From assembly GCF_002019855.1 (NCBI RefSeq), contig NZ_CM007717.1:1368452-1432451 (forward strand): a DNA stretch of 64,000 nucleotides, read 5' to 3'. Position numbers and translations under genes: made by a program. Shown here piece by piece: positions 36,585 through 47,830 of this stretch. Source of the stretch: Streptomyces antibioticus. GTDB lineage: Bacteria > Actinomycetota > Actinomycetes > Streptomycetales > Streptomycetaceae. The notes under the pieces are model-generated. The model saw only the letters and a program-made list of their open reading frames with translations, ran no database searches and had not been told where the DNA came from. Every line of letters begins with the position of its first letter. Position 1 is the first letter of the stretch.

Positions 36585-36636
36585 GAACGGGTGGGCGACC
36601 GGCCGGCGTCGGTCCGGCAGGGTCACATCCCGGGTG

Positions 36637-36729
36637 TCAGCGACAGAGAGAGCTGGCGAGGCGACGCAGGTCGACGTCCAGTCTGGCCACAAGTCGAAGC
36701 GGTGCGGCACCGCTGTGCACGCGCTGCAT
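36637..36729 (-). CDS. Putative leader peptide, 30 residues
   Basis: ATG at 36729 has a near-consensus ribosome site, GGAGGAGA, six bases upstream (36735-36742), stronger than that of most genes here. The peptide ends RLVARLDVDLRRLASSLCR, with a Cys codon two before the stop. From memory, this resembles short actinobacterial peptides annotated as putative leader peptides, often ahead of sulfur-metabolism genes, with a conserved R.HVDL.R.AS..CR-like end; here Asp replaces the His. It precedes a terminator-like hairpin and the LAL regulator on the same strand. The likely role is to sense translation through the Cys-Arg end and set read-through. The sensed signal is unknown. Confidence 0.7.
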   Translation of the reverse strand: MQRVHSGAAPLRLVARLDVDLRRLASSLCR

Positions 36730-36808
36730 GACCGTCTCCTCCGTAGGCCCAGCTACCCGGACGCACTCCTCCGGCAGGGAGGAACGCACGGCCGACCCGG
36801 CGTTCGGT

Positions 36809-36858
36809 CGACACGTGTCGTACGTCAAAGTGTAGGAACAGGCCGTTTTACCCGTCAA
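36809..36858 (-). promoter_or_regulatory. Promoter and 12-bp palindromic operator candidate of the leader-LAL unit
   Basis: On the minus strand, TTGACG (36853-36858) and TACACT (36829-36834) are spaced by 18 bases, a good housekeeping-type promoter. The expected start point is near 36822. The perfect palindrome CGACACGTGTCG (36809-36820) starts about two bases downstream of that point, where a bound protein would block initiation or clearance. The predicted untranslated leader to the peptide ATG is about 93 bases. Confidence 0.55.
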
Positions 36859-36889
36859 CGAGCGCCCGCCATACGGACGTTCGAGTCCG

Positions 36890-36921
36890 ACGGCTCGGCC
36901 GGGACGTCCAGGCCGAGCCGT
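36890..36921 (-). terminator. Intrinsic-type terminator after the UvrA-like gene
   Basis: CGGCTCGGCC and GGCCGAGCCG form a perfect 10-bp stem, 11 with the flanking A-T pair, around a ten-base loop. It starts 12 bases after the UvrA-like stop and precedes the promoter of the leader-LAL unit, so it separates the two units. No T tract is present. Confidence 0.65.
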
Positions 36922-36933
36922 TCCCGCGGCTGC

Positions 36934-39290
<2,357 letters not shown>

Positions 39291-39294
<4 letters not shown>

Positions 39295-39320
39295 CGTGTC
39301 GTCTCCATCATGTCCATCAT
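39291..39320 (-). other. Nine-codon upstream frame overlapping the UvrA-like start
   Basis: The 9-base unit GACATGATG is tandemly repeated ahead of the UvrA-like gene. It creates a mini-frame reading MMDMMETTR whose TGA overlaps the ATG of the UvrA-like gene (ATGA). No ribosome site precedes the mini-frame, so coupling is only a possibility. Confidence 0.3.
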
Positions 39321-39365
39321 GTCCGTCGTGTCCGTCGTGGGCGTCCCGTCGTGGTGCCGCATGGC

Positions 39366-39773
39366 TCAGCGCCGCTCCTGGATCCGGATCAGGTTGCCGG
39401 AGGGGTCGCGGACGGCGCAGTCACGGATGCCGTACGGCTGCTCGGTCGGCTCCTGGACGACCTCGGCGGTGGCCTCCAGGCGGGCGAAGGTGTCGTCGAG
39501 ATCGGGGGTGGCGAGCAGGAGGGCGCCGTACGTGCCCTTGGCCATCATCTCGGCGATGACGCGCCGCTCGTCCTCGGTGACACCGGGGTCGGCGGCCGGC
39601 GGCGTCAGGACGATCGAGGTGGCGGGCTGCCCGACGGGGCCGACGGTGATCCAGCGCTTCCCGCCGAATCCGACGTCGTTGCGGACCTCGAAACCGAGCA
39701 GGTCGCGGTAGAAGGCCAGGGAGGCGTCCGGGTCGTCGTGCGGGAGGAAGCTCGCGTGAATCGTGATGTCCAT
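39366..39773 (-). CDS. VOC-family (glyoxalase/bleomycin-resistance fold) protein
   Basis: 135 residues with the paired beta-alpha-beta-beta-beta modules of the vicinal-oxygen-chelate fold: HASFLPHDDPDASLAFYRDL at the front and YGIRDCAVRDPSGNLIRIQE at the end. The ending E in IRIQE is a typical metal-ligand position. It starts 11 bases after the AraC gene and precedes the UvrA-like gene, so the three are probably one transcript. Paired AraC-VOC genes are common in actinobacteria. Whether it binds an antibiotic, a metal-bound substrate or neither cannot be decided. Confidence 0.85.
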   Translation of the reverse strand: MDITIHASFLPHDDPDASLAFYRDLLGFEVRNDVGFGGKRWITVGPVGQPATSIVLTPPAADPGVTEDERRVIAEMMAKGTYGALLLATPDLDDTFARLEATAEVVQEPTEQPYGIRDCAVRDPSGNLIRIQERR

Positions 39774-39783
39774 GGGAGTGAGG

Positions 39784-40227
39784 CTAGGGGCCGCCCGGTG
39801 CCGGCGCTTCTCGATTCCTGACCGGACGCGTCACCTGTTTCGACACACAGGACGGCATCCCGTCCGTCGCGGCCGCCTGCTCACGCCGGTAGACGCTCGG
39901 CGGCACCCCGACCAGCTCGGTGAAACGCGTACTGAAGGTGCCCAGCGAGGAACATCCGACGGTGAAACAGACCTCGGTGACACTGAGATCCCCGCGCCGC
40001 AGCAGCGCCATGGCCCGCTCGATCCGCCGGGTCATCAGGTAGCCGTACGGCGACTCCCCGTAGGCGAGCCGGAACTGCCGACTGAGATGCCCCGCCGACA
40101 TGTGCACACCCCGCGCCAGCGCCTCGACGTCCAGCGGCCGCGCGTACTCCCGGTCGATCCGGTCACGGACCCGCCGCAACCGGGCAAGATCCTCAAGCCG
40201 CTGCCCCTGCTCACTCCGACTCCCCAC
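39784..40227 (-). CDS. AraC-family transcriptional regulator (DNA-binding domain only)
   Basis: About 147 residues, nearly all an AraC-type double helix-turn-helix: VRDRIDREYARPLDVEALAR, then SAGHLSRQFRLAYGESPYGY, TRRIERAMALLRRGDLSVTE and CSSLGTFSTRFTELVGVPPS. No sensory domain is visible. The start is uncertain: GTG 40227 gives the expected length, but the frame stays open to 40725 through low-complexity Gly/Arg/Pro codons that I treat as non-coding. It heads a likely operon with the VOC and UvrA-like genes and probably controls them. Confidence 0.85.
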   Translation of the reverse strand: MGSRSEQGQRLEDLARLRRVRDRIDREYARPLDVEALARGVHMSAGHLSRQFRLAYGESPYGYLMTRRIERAMALLRRGDLSVTEVCFTVGCSSLGTFSTRFTELVGVPPSVYRREQAAATDGMPSCVSKQVTRPVRNREAPAPGGP

Positions 40228-40766
40228 CCACCGATCGTGCCACGCCGGCCCGCCCCCGAACCACCCACGACGCCCCTCCACCGGCGCCGCCCGGTCCGAC
40301 CGACACCACTCGAACCGTCCGACGGCGGCCGCCCCGACGCCGAGCATGATCCGACGCCCCGAGCCGACCCGGCGGCCCTGACCGGTCCACCAGCCGCAGC
40401 CGGCCCGGCGCCCTGGCCGACCCGCCCGGCGCAACGGCCGGAGCCGGTCCGCCGACCCGAGCCGGCCGGACAGCCCAGACCGATCCAGCGGGCGCAGTCG
40501 AGGCAGAGGCCCTGACAACCCACCGACACCGACCGGCCCCGCCGATCGAGGCTGGTTCGACGGCCATGGCCGGTCCGGCCGACCGAGCCGCCCGGCACGC
40601 GTGACCGCCCCGAGGGCGACAGCCGACCCGTGGCCCTGGCCGACCCGCTCACCGCCGAGGCCGGTCCAGCGGACCCCGGCGGCTTTCGGCCTGTCCGGGG
40701 GTCGGCTTCGGCCGTACACTGACAAATCTTAAGTTCGTGGGGGAAGTTGAGCGGGGGAGGCCGGGC
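40228..40766. other. GC-rich divergent intergenic region with degenerate repeats
   Basis: 539 bases between the AraC gene and the membrane protein. The sequence is dominated by recurring CCGGTCC, GACCGA and GGCCGACCC-like words. GCCCTGGCCGACCCGC occurs exactly at 40410-40425 and 40633-40648. TACACT with a TGACAAATCTTAAG AT-rich patch (about 40715-40735) could be the -10 region of the rightward gene. No protein domain is recognisable on either strand. Confidence 0.4.
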
Positions 40767-42329
40767 ATGTCCGGTGACGGATTCGGGGCGTACAACCATG
40801 GATACGGCGTGCCGCCGATGCCGTCGGCGCCGCCGCCCGCGCCGGCCGACGGGGTGCGGGCCGTGGCGGTCGCGGTGCTCAATCTCAGCGGTCTGGGACT
40901 GGGCTACGCCCTGACCCGCAAGTGGGCGCTCACGGCGCTGTGCTGGGCGGCCACCGCCGTCCTGCTGTTCGTGGCGCTCCCGGCCGACCCGGACGGCGTG
41001 TCCAGGACCGCGCTCGTGGTGTACGGGGTGTTCCTCGCCGCGGCCGCCGCGCACGGCGCCGTGGTGGGGCTGCGCACCCGGCTGGCCTGGCCCCCGCAGG
41101 CGCCGCTCGCGCTGGTCCTGGGGCTCCTCCTGATCGCCGTACCGGCCGGTGCCGTCGTGCTGTACGACGACGCGCGCGACGAGGCCGTGGAGCAGATGCT
41201 GCTGGACCGGCTGGACGAGGCGGACACCCTGGTGGCGTCGGCCGGCAAGGGCACGTTCACCGCCGGCCGGTCCGACTACCGCGAGGCGCTGAAGATCTAC
41301 GAGAACCTCAGCGACGACCACCCGGACTCCCGGGCCGCCGCGAAGGTGCCCGGCCGCCTCAGGGACTACTACGAGTCGGTGGGCGCCCCCTACGCCGAGG
41401 ACAAGTACTGCGAGGCGATCGAGCCGCTGACGTATCTGCGGACGGTGCCCGGCACTCTCGACGACACGGACCTCGGCGATCTGGAGTCCTGGCCCGACGA
41501 GCGGCTGGCCACCTCGCTGTACGAGTGCGGGGCGGACGGGCTGACGACCGGGCAGTCGAGCTGGGCCGTGCAGTTCGGCGAGCTGCTCACCACGTTCCCC
41601 GAGTCGGACCAGACGACGAAGGTCGGGCCGGCCGTCACCGCCGCCGTCACGAAGACGCAGAGCGGCCTGCGGGGCAGCGAGCCCTGCGCGGCGGTCGAGC
41701 AGCTCACCTCCCTCGGCACCCGGATCGCCGATCTGCCCGCCCAGGGCACGACCGTCGCCGCCGGGCTCGACAAGGACGCCGACCGCGCGAAGAGCAGCGC
41801 CGACGCGGGCGCGTACACCTGCGGGGTGGACCAGTACAAGGACGGGGACTTCGCCGAGGCGCAGACGACCCTGACGAAGTACGCCTCGGAGCACAAGAGC
41901 GCCAAGAACGCGGCGCTCGCCAAGAAGATCGCGATAGCCGCGGAGATCGCGCAGACCGTGCCGGCGGCCGGCAAGAAGCTGCCGACCACCCGGACCGGCG
42001 GCAGCATCGAGGTCGTCGTCAAGAACGACAGCCCGGACCCGGTCACCGTCATGTACACCGGCCCGGTCACCGGCAGCTTCACCCTCAAGGGCTGCTCCGG
42101 CTGCAAGGCGTACTCCCTGAGCAGCACCCTGCTGTCCGGGTTCAAGCCGTGCAGCAGCGGCAAGAACTACCCGCAGCGCACCATCAGGCTGCCCGTCGGC
42201 ACCACGTACTTCCTGCACAAGCCGCAGACCGGCAGCATCGCCACGCCCGCCTCGGACACCGCGAAGCTCCAGTCCGGCTACATCTACACGGAGTGCGCCT
42301 ACACGACGAACAGCCTGAGCGGCCTCTGA
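40767..42329 (+). CDS. Membrane-anchored protein with large extracytoplasmic domain, unknown function
   Basis: About 520 residues. ATG 40767 has GGGGGAGG six bases upstream. A short Pro-rich N-terminus (GYGVPPMPSAPPPAPADG) is followed by a hydrophobic block of about four membrane segments (residues about 30-140, for example LALVLGLLLIAVPAGAVVLY). A long soluble part follows, with TPR-like helices (DYREALKIYENLSDDHPDS, YKDGDFAEAQTTLTKYA). The C-terminal domain has several Cys (GCSGCKAY, CSSGK, YTECAYT), likely disulfides. I do not recognise a family. It appears to be transcribed alone. Confidence 0.8.
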   Translation: MSGDGFGAYNHGYGVPPMPSAPPPAPADGVRAVAVAVLNLSGLGLGYALTRKWALTALCWAATAVLLFVALPADPDGVSRTALVVYGVFLAAAAAHGAVVGLRTRLAWPPQAPLALVLGLLLIAVPAGAVVLYDDARDEAVEQMLLDRLDEADTLVASAGKGTFTAGRSDYREALKIYENLSDDHPDSRAAAKVPGRLRDYYESVGAPYAEDKYCEAIEPLTYLRTVPGTLDDTDLGDLESWPDERLATSLYECGADGLTTGQSSWAVQFGELLTTFPESDQTTKVGPAVTAAVTKTQSGLRGSEPCAAVEQLTSLGTRIADLPAQGTTVAAGLDKDADRAKSSADAGAYTCGVDQYKDGDFAEAQTTLTKYASEHKSAKNAALAKKIAIAAEIAQTVPAAGKKLPTTRTGGSIEVVVKNDSPDPVTVMYTGPVTGSFTLKGCSGCKAYSLSSTLLSGFKPCSSGKNYPQRTIRLPVGTTYFLHKPQTGSIATPASDTAKLQSGYIYTECAYTTNSLSGL

Positions 42330-42446
42330 CGGCACCCGGCAACACCTGGCGACACCGGGCGCGCCCGGCGTGCAACCTTTCCGGCGGACCGAACGTCTCA
42401 CCCGATACCCGACACACCCCCGTCACATCCGTCCAGGGGGGACGAC

Positions 42447-43031
42447 ATGGCACGAAGCAGAACCATCTGGGTCACCGCCGCTCTCATGACCGCCACGCTG
42501 GGCGCCGCCGTGGTGCCCGCCACGGCCGCTCCCGCCGCCGCGCCGCGCGCGGCCGCCGCCTGCCCGACCGGCTGGGGCAGCCTCCCGAAGACCGACTACA
42601 CCGGCACCCTGGATTCCGTGACCAACGCGCGGACCGGCCGCCACGACTGCTACGACCGGTTCGTCGTCGACGTCCCGGGCGCGGCGGCCGCGGACATCGG
42701 CTACTTCGTCCAGTACGTGGACCGGTTCATCGCCGACCCGTCCGGCATCCCGATCCCCGTGACCGGCGGCGCCATCCTCGAAGTGCGGGTCAACGCGCCC
42801 GCGTACAACCCCGAGACCGGCGCCTCCACCTACCCGGGCCGGTTCGCACGGCCGCTGCCGGGCGTGAACGTCACCGGGTACAGCACCTTCCGGGACACCA
42901 AGTACGGCGGCAGCTTCGAGGGCCAGACGCAGTTCGGGCTCGGCGTGCGCGCCCGGCTGCCGTTCCGGGTGCTGCCACTGGACGGCCGTCTCGTGGTGGA
43001 CGTCGCCCATAGCTGGACGGCGACTCGCTGA
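42447..43031 (+). CDS. Secreted protein with AMIN-like domain
   Basis: 194 residues. A cleavable signal peptide (Arg/Ser start, hydrophobic core, Ala-rich cleavage region about residues 25-38) precedes a domain beginning CPTGWGSLPKTDYTGTLDSV, with the HDCYDRFVVDVPG segment typical of actinobacterial AMIN-like proteins. Two Cys (in ACPTGW and HDCYDR) may form a disulfide. ATG follows a GGGGGGA ribosome site. The gene stands alone, 117 bases after the previous gene and closed by a strong terminator. Probably a cell-wall-associated protein; ligand unknown. Confidence 0.8.
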   Translation: MARSRTIWVTAALMTATLGAAVVPATAAPAAAPRAAAACPTGWGSLPKTDYTGTLDSVTNARTGRHDCYDRFVVDVPGAAAADIGYFVQYVDRFIADPSGIPIPVTGGAILEVRVNAPAYNPETGASTYPGRFARPLPGVNVTGYSTFRDTKYGGSFEGQTQFGLGVRARLPFRVLPLDGRLVVDVAHSWTATR

Positions 43032-43063
43032 CCGGTCCGGATCGTCTCGGCACGGCACCGGCT

Positions 43064-43094
43064 GTCACGCCCCCGCCTGCGACGGGGGCGTGAC
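43064..43094 (+). terminator. Strong intrinsic-type terminator
   Basis: GTCACGCCCCCG and CGGGGGCGTGAC form a perfect 12-bp stem around a seven-base loop, 32 bases after the AMIN-like gene stop. There is no T tract, as is common for Streptomyces terminators. Confidence 0.8.
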
Positions 43095-43153
43095 ACGCCG
43101 TCGGATGGCCCATCCGGCTGGCCCGCACACCATCCGGTCATACCGTGCTACAT

Positions 43154-44224
43154 ATGAAGAAATGCCATATCGCGTACCTGGCGTGCACCGCCGCGCTCGT
43201 CGGAACGGCCGTCGGCGCCGCCCCACCGGTCCACCACCGCACGCTCCATGTGGTCCATCCGGGCGAGTCCGTGCAGAAGGCGGTGGACGCCGCGAAGCCG
43301 GGCGACACCGTTCTCCTCACCCCGGGCACCTACCGCGAGAGCGTCTCCCTGACCACGTCCGGGGTGACCCTGCGCGGTACCGGCCCCCGTACGGTCCTGC
43401 GGCCGGCCCCCGTGACCACCACCAAGAAGGCCGCGAACAGTTGCGCCGCGGCCGGCCACGGCATCTGCGTCACCGGCACCAAGGACCGCAAGGTCGAGCG
43501 CGTGACGATCGCCGGGCTGACCGTCTCCGGCTTCACCAAGCACGGTGTGTACGCCGTGGACACCGACCGGCTGACGGTGCGCCGGGTGACCGCCGAGAAG
43601 AACGGCGTGTGGGGCATCGCCACCGAAGCCTCCACGCGCGGCGTCTACCGGGACAACACCGCCCGTGACAACGGCGACGCGGGCCTGTTCCTGGCCAACA
43701 CCGTCACCGCGGAGCAGGGCGCCACGGACACCCGCGGCACCGTCGTCGCCCGCAACCGGCTGGAGGGCAACCGGATCGGCGTCACCGTCCGCCGGCTGCG
43801 CAACCTCTCCGTCGACCGCAACCACTTCACCGGCAACTGCGCCGGTGTCTTCGTCGTCGGCGACGAGAACAAGCCCAAGGCCGGTCTGGTGACCGTGCGC
43901 GGCAACCGCATCGTCGACAACAACAAGTCCTGTCCCAAGACCGCCCGGCTGGACGCCCTCCAGGGCTCCGGGATCGTCCTGACCGGCGCCGAGGACAGTC
44001 TCGTGACCCGGAACGTGATCACCGGCAACGCCGGCGCCTCCCCGCTGTCCGGCGGCATCGTCCTGTTCAAGTCCATCGTGGGCGCCGCCAGCGAACGCAA
44101 CCGGATCAGCGACAACGTGCTGCGCGACAACGCCCCGGCGGACCTCGTGAACGCGGACACCGGGCAGGGCAACACCTTCGAGCGCAACGACTGCCGGGCG
44201 TCCCGTCCCACCGGACTGTGCTGA
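43154..44224 (+). CDS. Secreted right-handed beta-helix protein (NosD/pectate-lyase-like fold)
   Basis: About 356 residues. ATG 43154 gives a short signal peptide (KKCHIAYLACTAALVGTAVG). The mature part opens with the family signature GESVQKAVDAAKPGDTVLL and TPGTYRESV. Repeating beta-helix coils follow, with Asn-rich turns (VARNRLEGNRIGVTVR, VRGNRIVDNNKS, VTRNVITGNAG, RISDNVLRDN). A GTG nine bases earlier is a less likely start. The fold is found in polysaccharide lyases, epimerases and periplasmic copper-loading proteins. No catalytic set is recognised, so activity is not assigned. Confidence 0.82.
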   Translation: MKKCHIAYLACTAALVGTAVGAAPPVHHRTLHVVHPGESVQKAVDAAKPGDTVLLTPGTYRESVSLTTSGVTLRGTGPRTVLRPAPVTTTKKAANSCAAAGHGICVTGTKDRKVERVTIAGLTVSGFTKHGVYAVDTDRLTVRRVTAEKNGVWGIATEASTRGVYRDNTARDNGDAGLFLANTVTAEQGATDTRGTVVARNRLEGNRIGVTVRRLRNLSVDRNHFTGNCAGVFVVGDENKPKAGLVTVRGNRIVDNNKSCPKTARLDALQGSGIVLTGAEDSLVTRNVITGNAGASPLSGGIVLFKSIVGAASERNRISDNVLRDNAPADLVNADTGQGNTFERNDCRASRPTGLC

Positions 44225-44313
44225 CCCCGCACATCCGACCCGCGTCCCGGTGAACCGCGAACGACGACAGCGCGACCGACGACAGTGAGCCGACGAAAGA
44301 AGGAAGGCGGCAC

Positions 44314-45366
44314 ATGACGACCGCACAGACTGCCCCGCCCCAGCCCCCGCCCGCGTCCCCGCCCCCGTCCATGCGCCTGCGGGAACTCGCGTTCGGGGCC
44401 GCGGCGGCCGCCGCCCTCCGCGCGGCCGCCCGGCTCGGCGTCGCCGACGCCCTCGGCGAGCGGCCCACGACCGTGGACGACCTCGCGGCCGCGGTGAAGA
44501 CCGAACCCCGCCAGCTCCGCCGGCTGCTGCGGGCCCTGTCCTGCTACGGCGTCTTCGCCGAGCGGCCCGACGGCACGTTCGCGCACACCGATGTCTCCCG
44601 GCTGCTGCGCGAGGACGACCCGCACAGCCTGCGCGCCATCACCCTGTGGTGCACCGAGCCCTGGACCTGGGACGCCTGGCCCAAGCTGGACGAGGCGGTC
44701 CGCACCGGCCACAACGTCGTCCAGGACCTGTACGGCAAGGAGTTCTTCGTCTACCTCAACGAGGACGCCCCGGAGTCGGCGGACGTCTTCAACCGGGCCA
44801 TGACGACGTCCAGCGTGCAGTCCGCGCGCGACGTCGCCGAGTTCCTCGACCTGTCGGGGGCCGCGTCGGTGGCCGACATCGGCGGCGGCCAGGGGCATGT
44901 GGTGGCGAGCCTGCTGGAGAAGTACCCGGCGATGCGCGGCACCCTGCTCGACCTGCCGCGCGTGGTGGAGAACGCCGACGCCCGGCTGCGCGAGGGCGGC
45001 GCGCTGGCCGGCCGGGTCGAGGTCGTGCCCGGCGACTGCCGCGCGGCGATCCCGGTCCAGGCCGATGTGTACATCATCAAGAACATCCTGGAGTGGGACG
45101 ACGAGAGCACCGCGCGCACCCTGCGCAACGTGATCGCGGCGGGCGGCCCGGGCACCCGGGTCGTGGTCATCGAGAACCTCGTCGACGACACGCCGTCCAT
45201 GCGGTTCAGCACCGCCATGGACCTGCTGCTGCTGCTCAACGTGGGCGGGGCGAAGCACACCACGGACAGCATGGTGTCCCGGCTGACGGAGGCGGGCCTG
45301 GTCATCGACGACATCCGCCCGGTCAACCCGTATCTGCACGCCTTCGACTGCCACGTGCCCGCCTGA
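44314..45366 (+). CDS. SAM-dependent O-methyltransferase of the small-molecule/polyketide type
   Basis: 350 residues, with ATG 44314 behind GAAGGAAGG. An N-terminal dimerisation helix domain (LGVADALGERPTTVDDLAAA, PRQLRRLLRALSCYGVF) precedes a Rossmann SAM domain with VADIGGGQGHVVASLL and LLDLPRVVE. In plant and bacterial homologues a catalytic His lies in a LHDWDDE-type motif; here the text is KNILEWDDES, one residue shorter and without His, so it may act by approximation as in DnrK-like enzymes. It converges on the spore-pigment operon and may methylate that aromatic polyketide. Confidence 0.85.
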   Translation: MTTAQTAPPQPPPASPPPSMRLRELAFGAAAAAALRAAARLGVADALGERPTTVDDLAAAVKTEPRQLRRLLRALSCYGVFAERPDGTFAHTDVSRLLREDDPHSLRAITLWCTEPWTWDAWPKLDEAVRTGHNVVQDLYGKEFFVYLNEDAPESADVFNRAMTTSSVQSARDVAEFLDLSGAASVADIGGGQGHVVASLLEKYPAMRGTLLDLPRVVENADARLREGGALAGRVEVVPGDCRAAIPVQADVYIIKNILEWDDESTARTLRNVIAAGGPGTRVVVIENLVDDTPSMRFSTAMDLLLLLNVGGAKHTTDSMVSRLTEAGLVIDDIRPVNPYLHAFDCHVPA

Positions 45367-45386
45367 GCGTCCGGGACGTGACACGC

Positions 45387-45424
45387 CGGTGGCCGGGACC
45401 GCGAGGACGCGGGCCCGGCCACCG
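45387..45424. terminator. Bidirectional terminator between convergent genes
   Basis: CGGTGGCCGGG and CCCGGCCACCG form an 11-bp stem, with an inner CCGCG/CGCGG stem around AGGA, so almost the whole 38 bases fold. It lies between the stops of the methyltransferase (plus) and the pigment cyclase (minus), and could end both transcripts. Confidence 0.75.
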
Positions 45425-45439
45425 TGGCGGTCGGCGGGA

Positions 45440-45772
45440 TCAGCCCGCCGTCTCGCGCTCCCAGAGGTAGAAGCGCCGCGCCATCGCGTCCTTCGGGGAC
45501 CGCCAGGTCGCGGGGTCGTAGGCGCTGACGAAGGGGGTCAGCCGGGTGCTGATGTCCTGGAACTGCGGGTGTCCCGACACCTTGGCGATGGCGGGTCCCG
45601 GGTCCTGCTCGGACTCGATGAGGTGCAGATACACGTCACCGAACTGGAAGAGGCTGCGCCGGCGGACACCGACCAGGTGCGGCAGCTCCCCCCGGTCGGA
45701 CTCCTCGAAGATGCCGGCGATGTCCGGGGCGGCGCCGGGGGCCATCCGGGCGACGATCAGGGCTTGGTGCAT
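45440..45772 (-). CDS. TcmI-family type II polyketide cyclase (WhiE ORFVII-like)
   Basis: 110 residues of the ferredoxin-like TcmI cyclase family. It starts MHQALIVARMAPGAAPDIAG, followed by the conserved SLFQFGDVYLHLIESE and ends WRSPKDAMARRFYLWERE, a family hallmark. ATG 45772 lies 44 bases after the aromatase/cyclase. It is the last gene of the pigment operon and should direct a late ring closure of the aromatic chain. Longer upstream frames in this phase are shadow of the aromatase gene. Confidence 0.9.
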   Translation of the reverse strand: MHQALIVARMAPGAAPDIAGIFEESDRGELPHLVGVRRRSLFQFGDVYLHLIESEQDPGPAIAKVSGHPQFQDISTRLTPFVSAYDPATWRSPKDAMARRFYLWERETAG

Positions 45773-45816
45773 GGGGTGTGTTCTCCGTCCGGTCTCGGTC
45801 GGTCGGGCTGCCCGGT

Positions 45817-46555
<739 letters not shown>

Positions 46556-46588
46556 TGGGTGTCTCTCCTTCTGTCTTCCTCGTACGGT

Positions 46589-47830
46589 TCACTCGGCGCC
46601 GTGCCGCAGCACGAGCGCCGCGTTCGACCCCATCAGGCCGCGGCTGAGGATCAGCGCGGTGCGTGCCTCGGCGGGCCGGGCCCGGCCGGTCACGAGATCG
46701 AGGTCGTGGCAGATGTCGAAGACGTTCGGGGTGGGGGGCACGACCCCGTCCTCCATGGCGAGCACCGCGGCCGCGGTGTCCAGGACGGGTGCGGCGCCGT
46801 AGCCGCGGCCGATGCCGGTCTTGGGGGCGGTGACCGGCACCCGCCGGCCGTGCGCGCCGAGGACGTCGGTGATGGCCAGCGCCTCGGCCCGGTCCGCCGC
46901 GGGTACGCCGAGGGCGTCCGCGAAGACCACGTCGATCTCCTCGGGGGCGCAGTCCGCCTCGGCCAGGGCGCCGCGGATCGCCTGGGCGAGTCCTTCCCTG
47001 GACTCCTCCCAGCGGGAGGCGCCGGTGAAGGTCGCCGCGTGCCCGGCGAGGAACGCCCGGACGGGCGCGCCCCGTTCGCGTGCCGTGTCCTCGCCCTCGA
47101 CGACGAGCATGGCGCCGCCCTCGGCGGGCACGAACCCGCAGGCCGCGCCGGTGAAGGGCCGGTAGGCGCGGGTCGGGTCCTCGACGGTGCTCAGCTCGTC
47201 GTACCCGAGCTGGCAGACCACCGAGTAGGGGGCGAGCGGCGCCTCGGTGGAGCCGGCGACGATCACCTCGGTGCCGCGCCGTACCGCGCGGGCGGCGTGG
47301 GCGAGGGCGTCCAGACCGCCGGCCTCGTCGGCGGCGACCACCCCGCAGGGGCCCTTGAGGCCCCGCCGGATGGAGATCTGGCCGGTGCTGGCGGCGTAGA
47401 ACCAGGCGATGGACTGGTAGGGGCCGACGAACCGGCTGCCCTTGCCCCACAGTTGCTGGAGCTCCCGCTGGCCGAACTCGCCGCCGCCGGAGCCGGCCGC
47501 GGTGATCACGCCGACCGAGAAGGGCGCCGCGTCGACCTCGGGGCGGCCGAACCGGGCGTCCTCCATCGCGAAGTCGGCGGCGGCCATCGCGAAGTGGGTG
47601 AACCGGTCGGTCTGGACGAGGTAGCGCTCCTCGACCGCGGCCGTCGGGTCGAAGTCGCGGACCTCGCCCGCCACCCGCAGCGGCAGGTCCTCGCAGCCCT
47701 CGCGGGTGACCCGGTCGAGGACGCTGATGCCTTCCTTGGTGGACTTCCAGAACGTCTCGGTGCTGGCGCCGTTGGGCGCGATCACCCCGATGCCGGTGAC
47801 GGCCGCACGCCGTCCTCGTGGTGCGCTCAT
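46589..47830 (-). CDS. Type II PKS ketosynthase beta / chain length factor (WhiE ORFIV-like)
   Basis: 413 residues; start overlaps the KS-alpha stop as ATGA, the usual coupling of the heterodimer. A thiolase fold is visible ([33 protein letters not shown]), but the catalytic Cys is absent: the aligned text is [13 protein letters not shown] with Glu169 where most chain length factors have Gln. It forms a complex with KS-alpha and sets the chain length. Whether Glu is normal for spore-pigment members needs an alignment. Confidence 0.93.
   Translation of the reverse strand: MSAPRGRRAAVTGIGVIAPNGASTETFWKSTKEGISVLDRVTREGCEDLPLRVAGEVRDFDPTAAVEERYLVQTDRFTHFAMAAADFAMEDARFGRPEVDAAPFSVGVITAAGSGGGEFGQRELQQLWGKGSRFVGPYQSIAWFYAASTGQISIRRGLKGPCGVVAADEAGGLDALAHAARAVRRGTEVIVAGSTEAPLAPYSVVCQLGYDELSTVEDPTRAYRPFTGAACGFVPAEGGAMLVVEGEDTARERGAPVRAFLAGHAATFTGASRWEESREGLAQAIRGALAEADCAPEEIDVVFADALGVPAADRAEALAITDVLGAHGRRVPVTAPKTGIGRGYGAAPVLDTAAAVLAMEDGVVPPTPNVFDICHDLDLVTGRARPAEARTALILSRGLMGSNAALVLRHGAE

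Noticed and set aside
40228-40725. About 165-residue N-terminal extension of the AraC regulator
   Set aside because: The residues are repetitive Gly/Arg/Pro with no sensory fold, and short AraC proteins of this type normally consist of the DNA-binding part only. Kept as a low-probability alternative.
40035-42401. Long minus-strand frame antisense to the membrane protein gene
   Set aside because: No domain, biased composition, and the plus-strand gene has membrane segments, a ribosome site and sensible codons.
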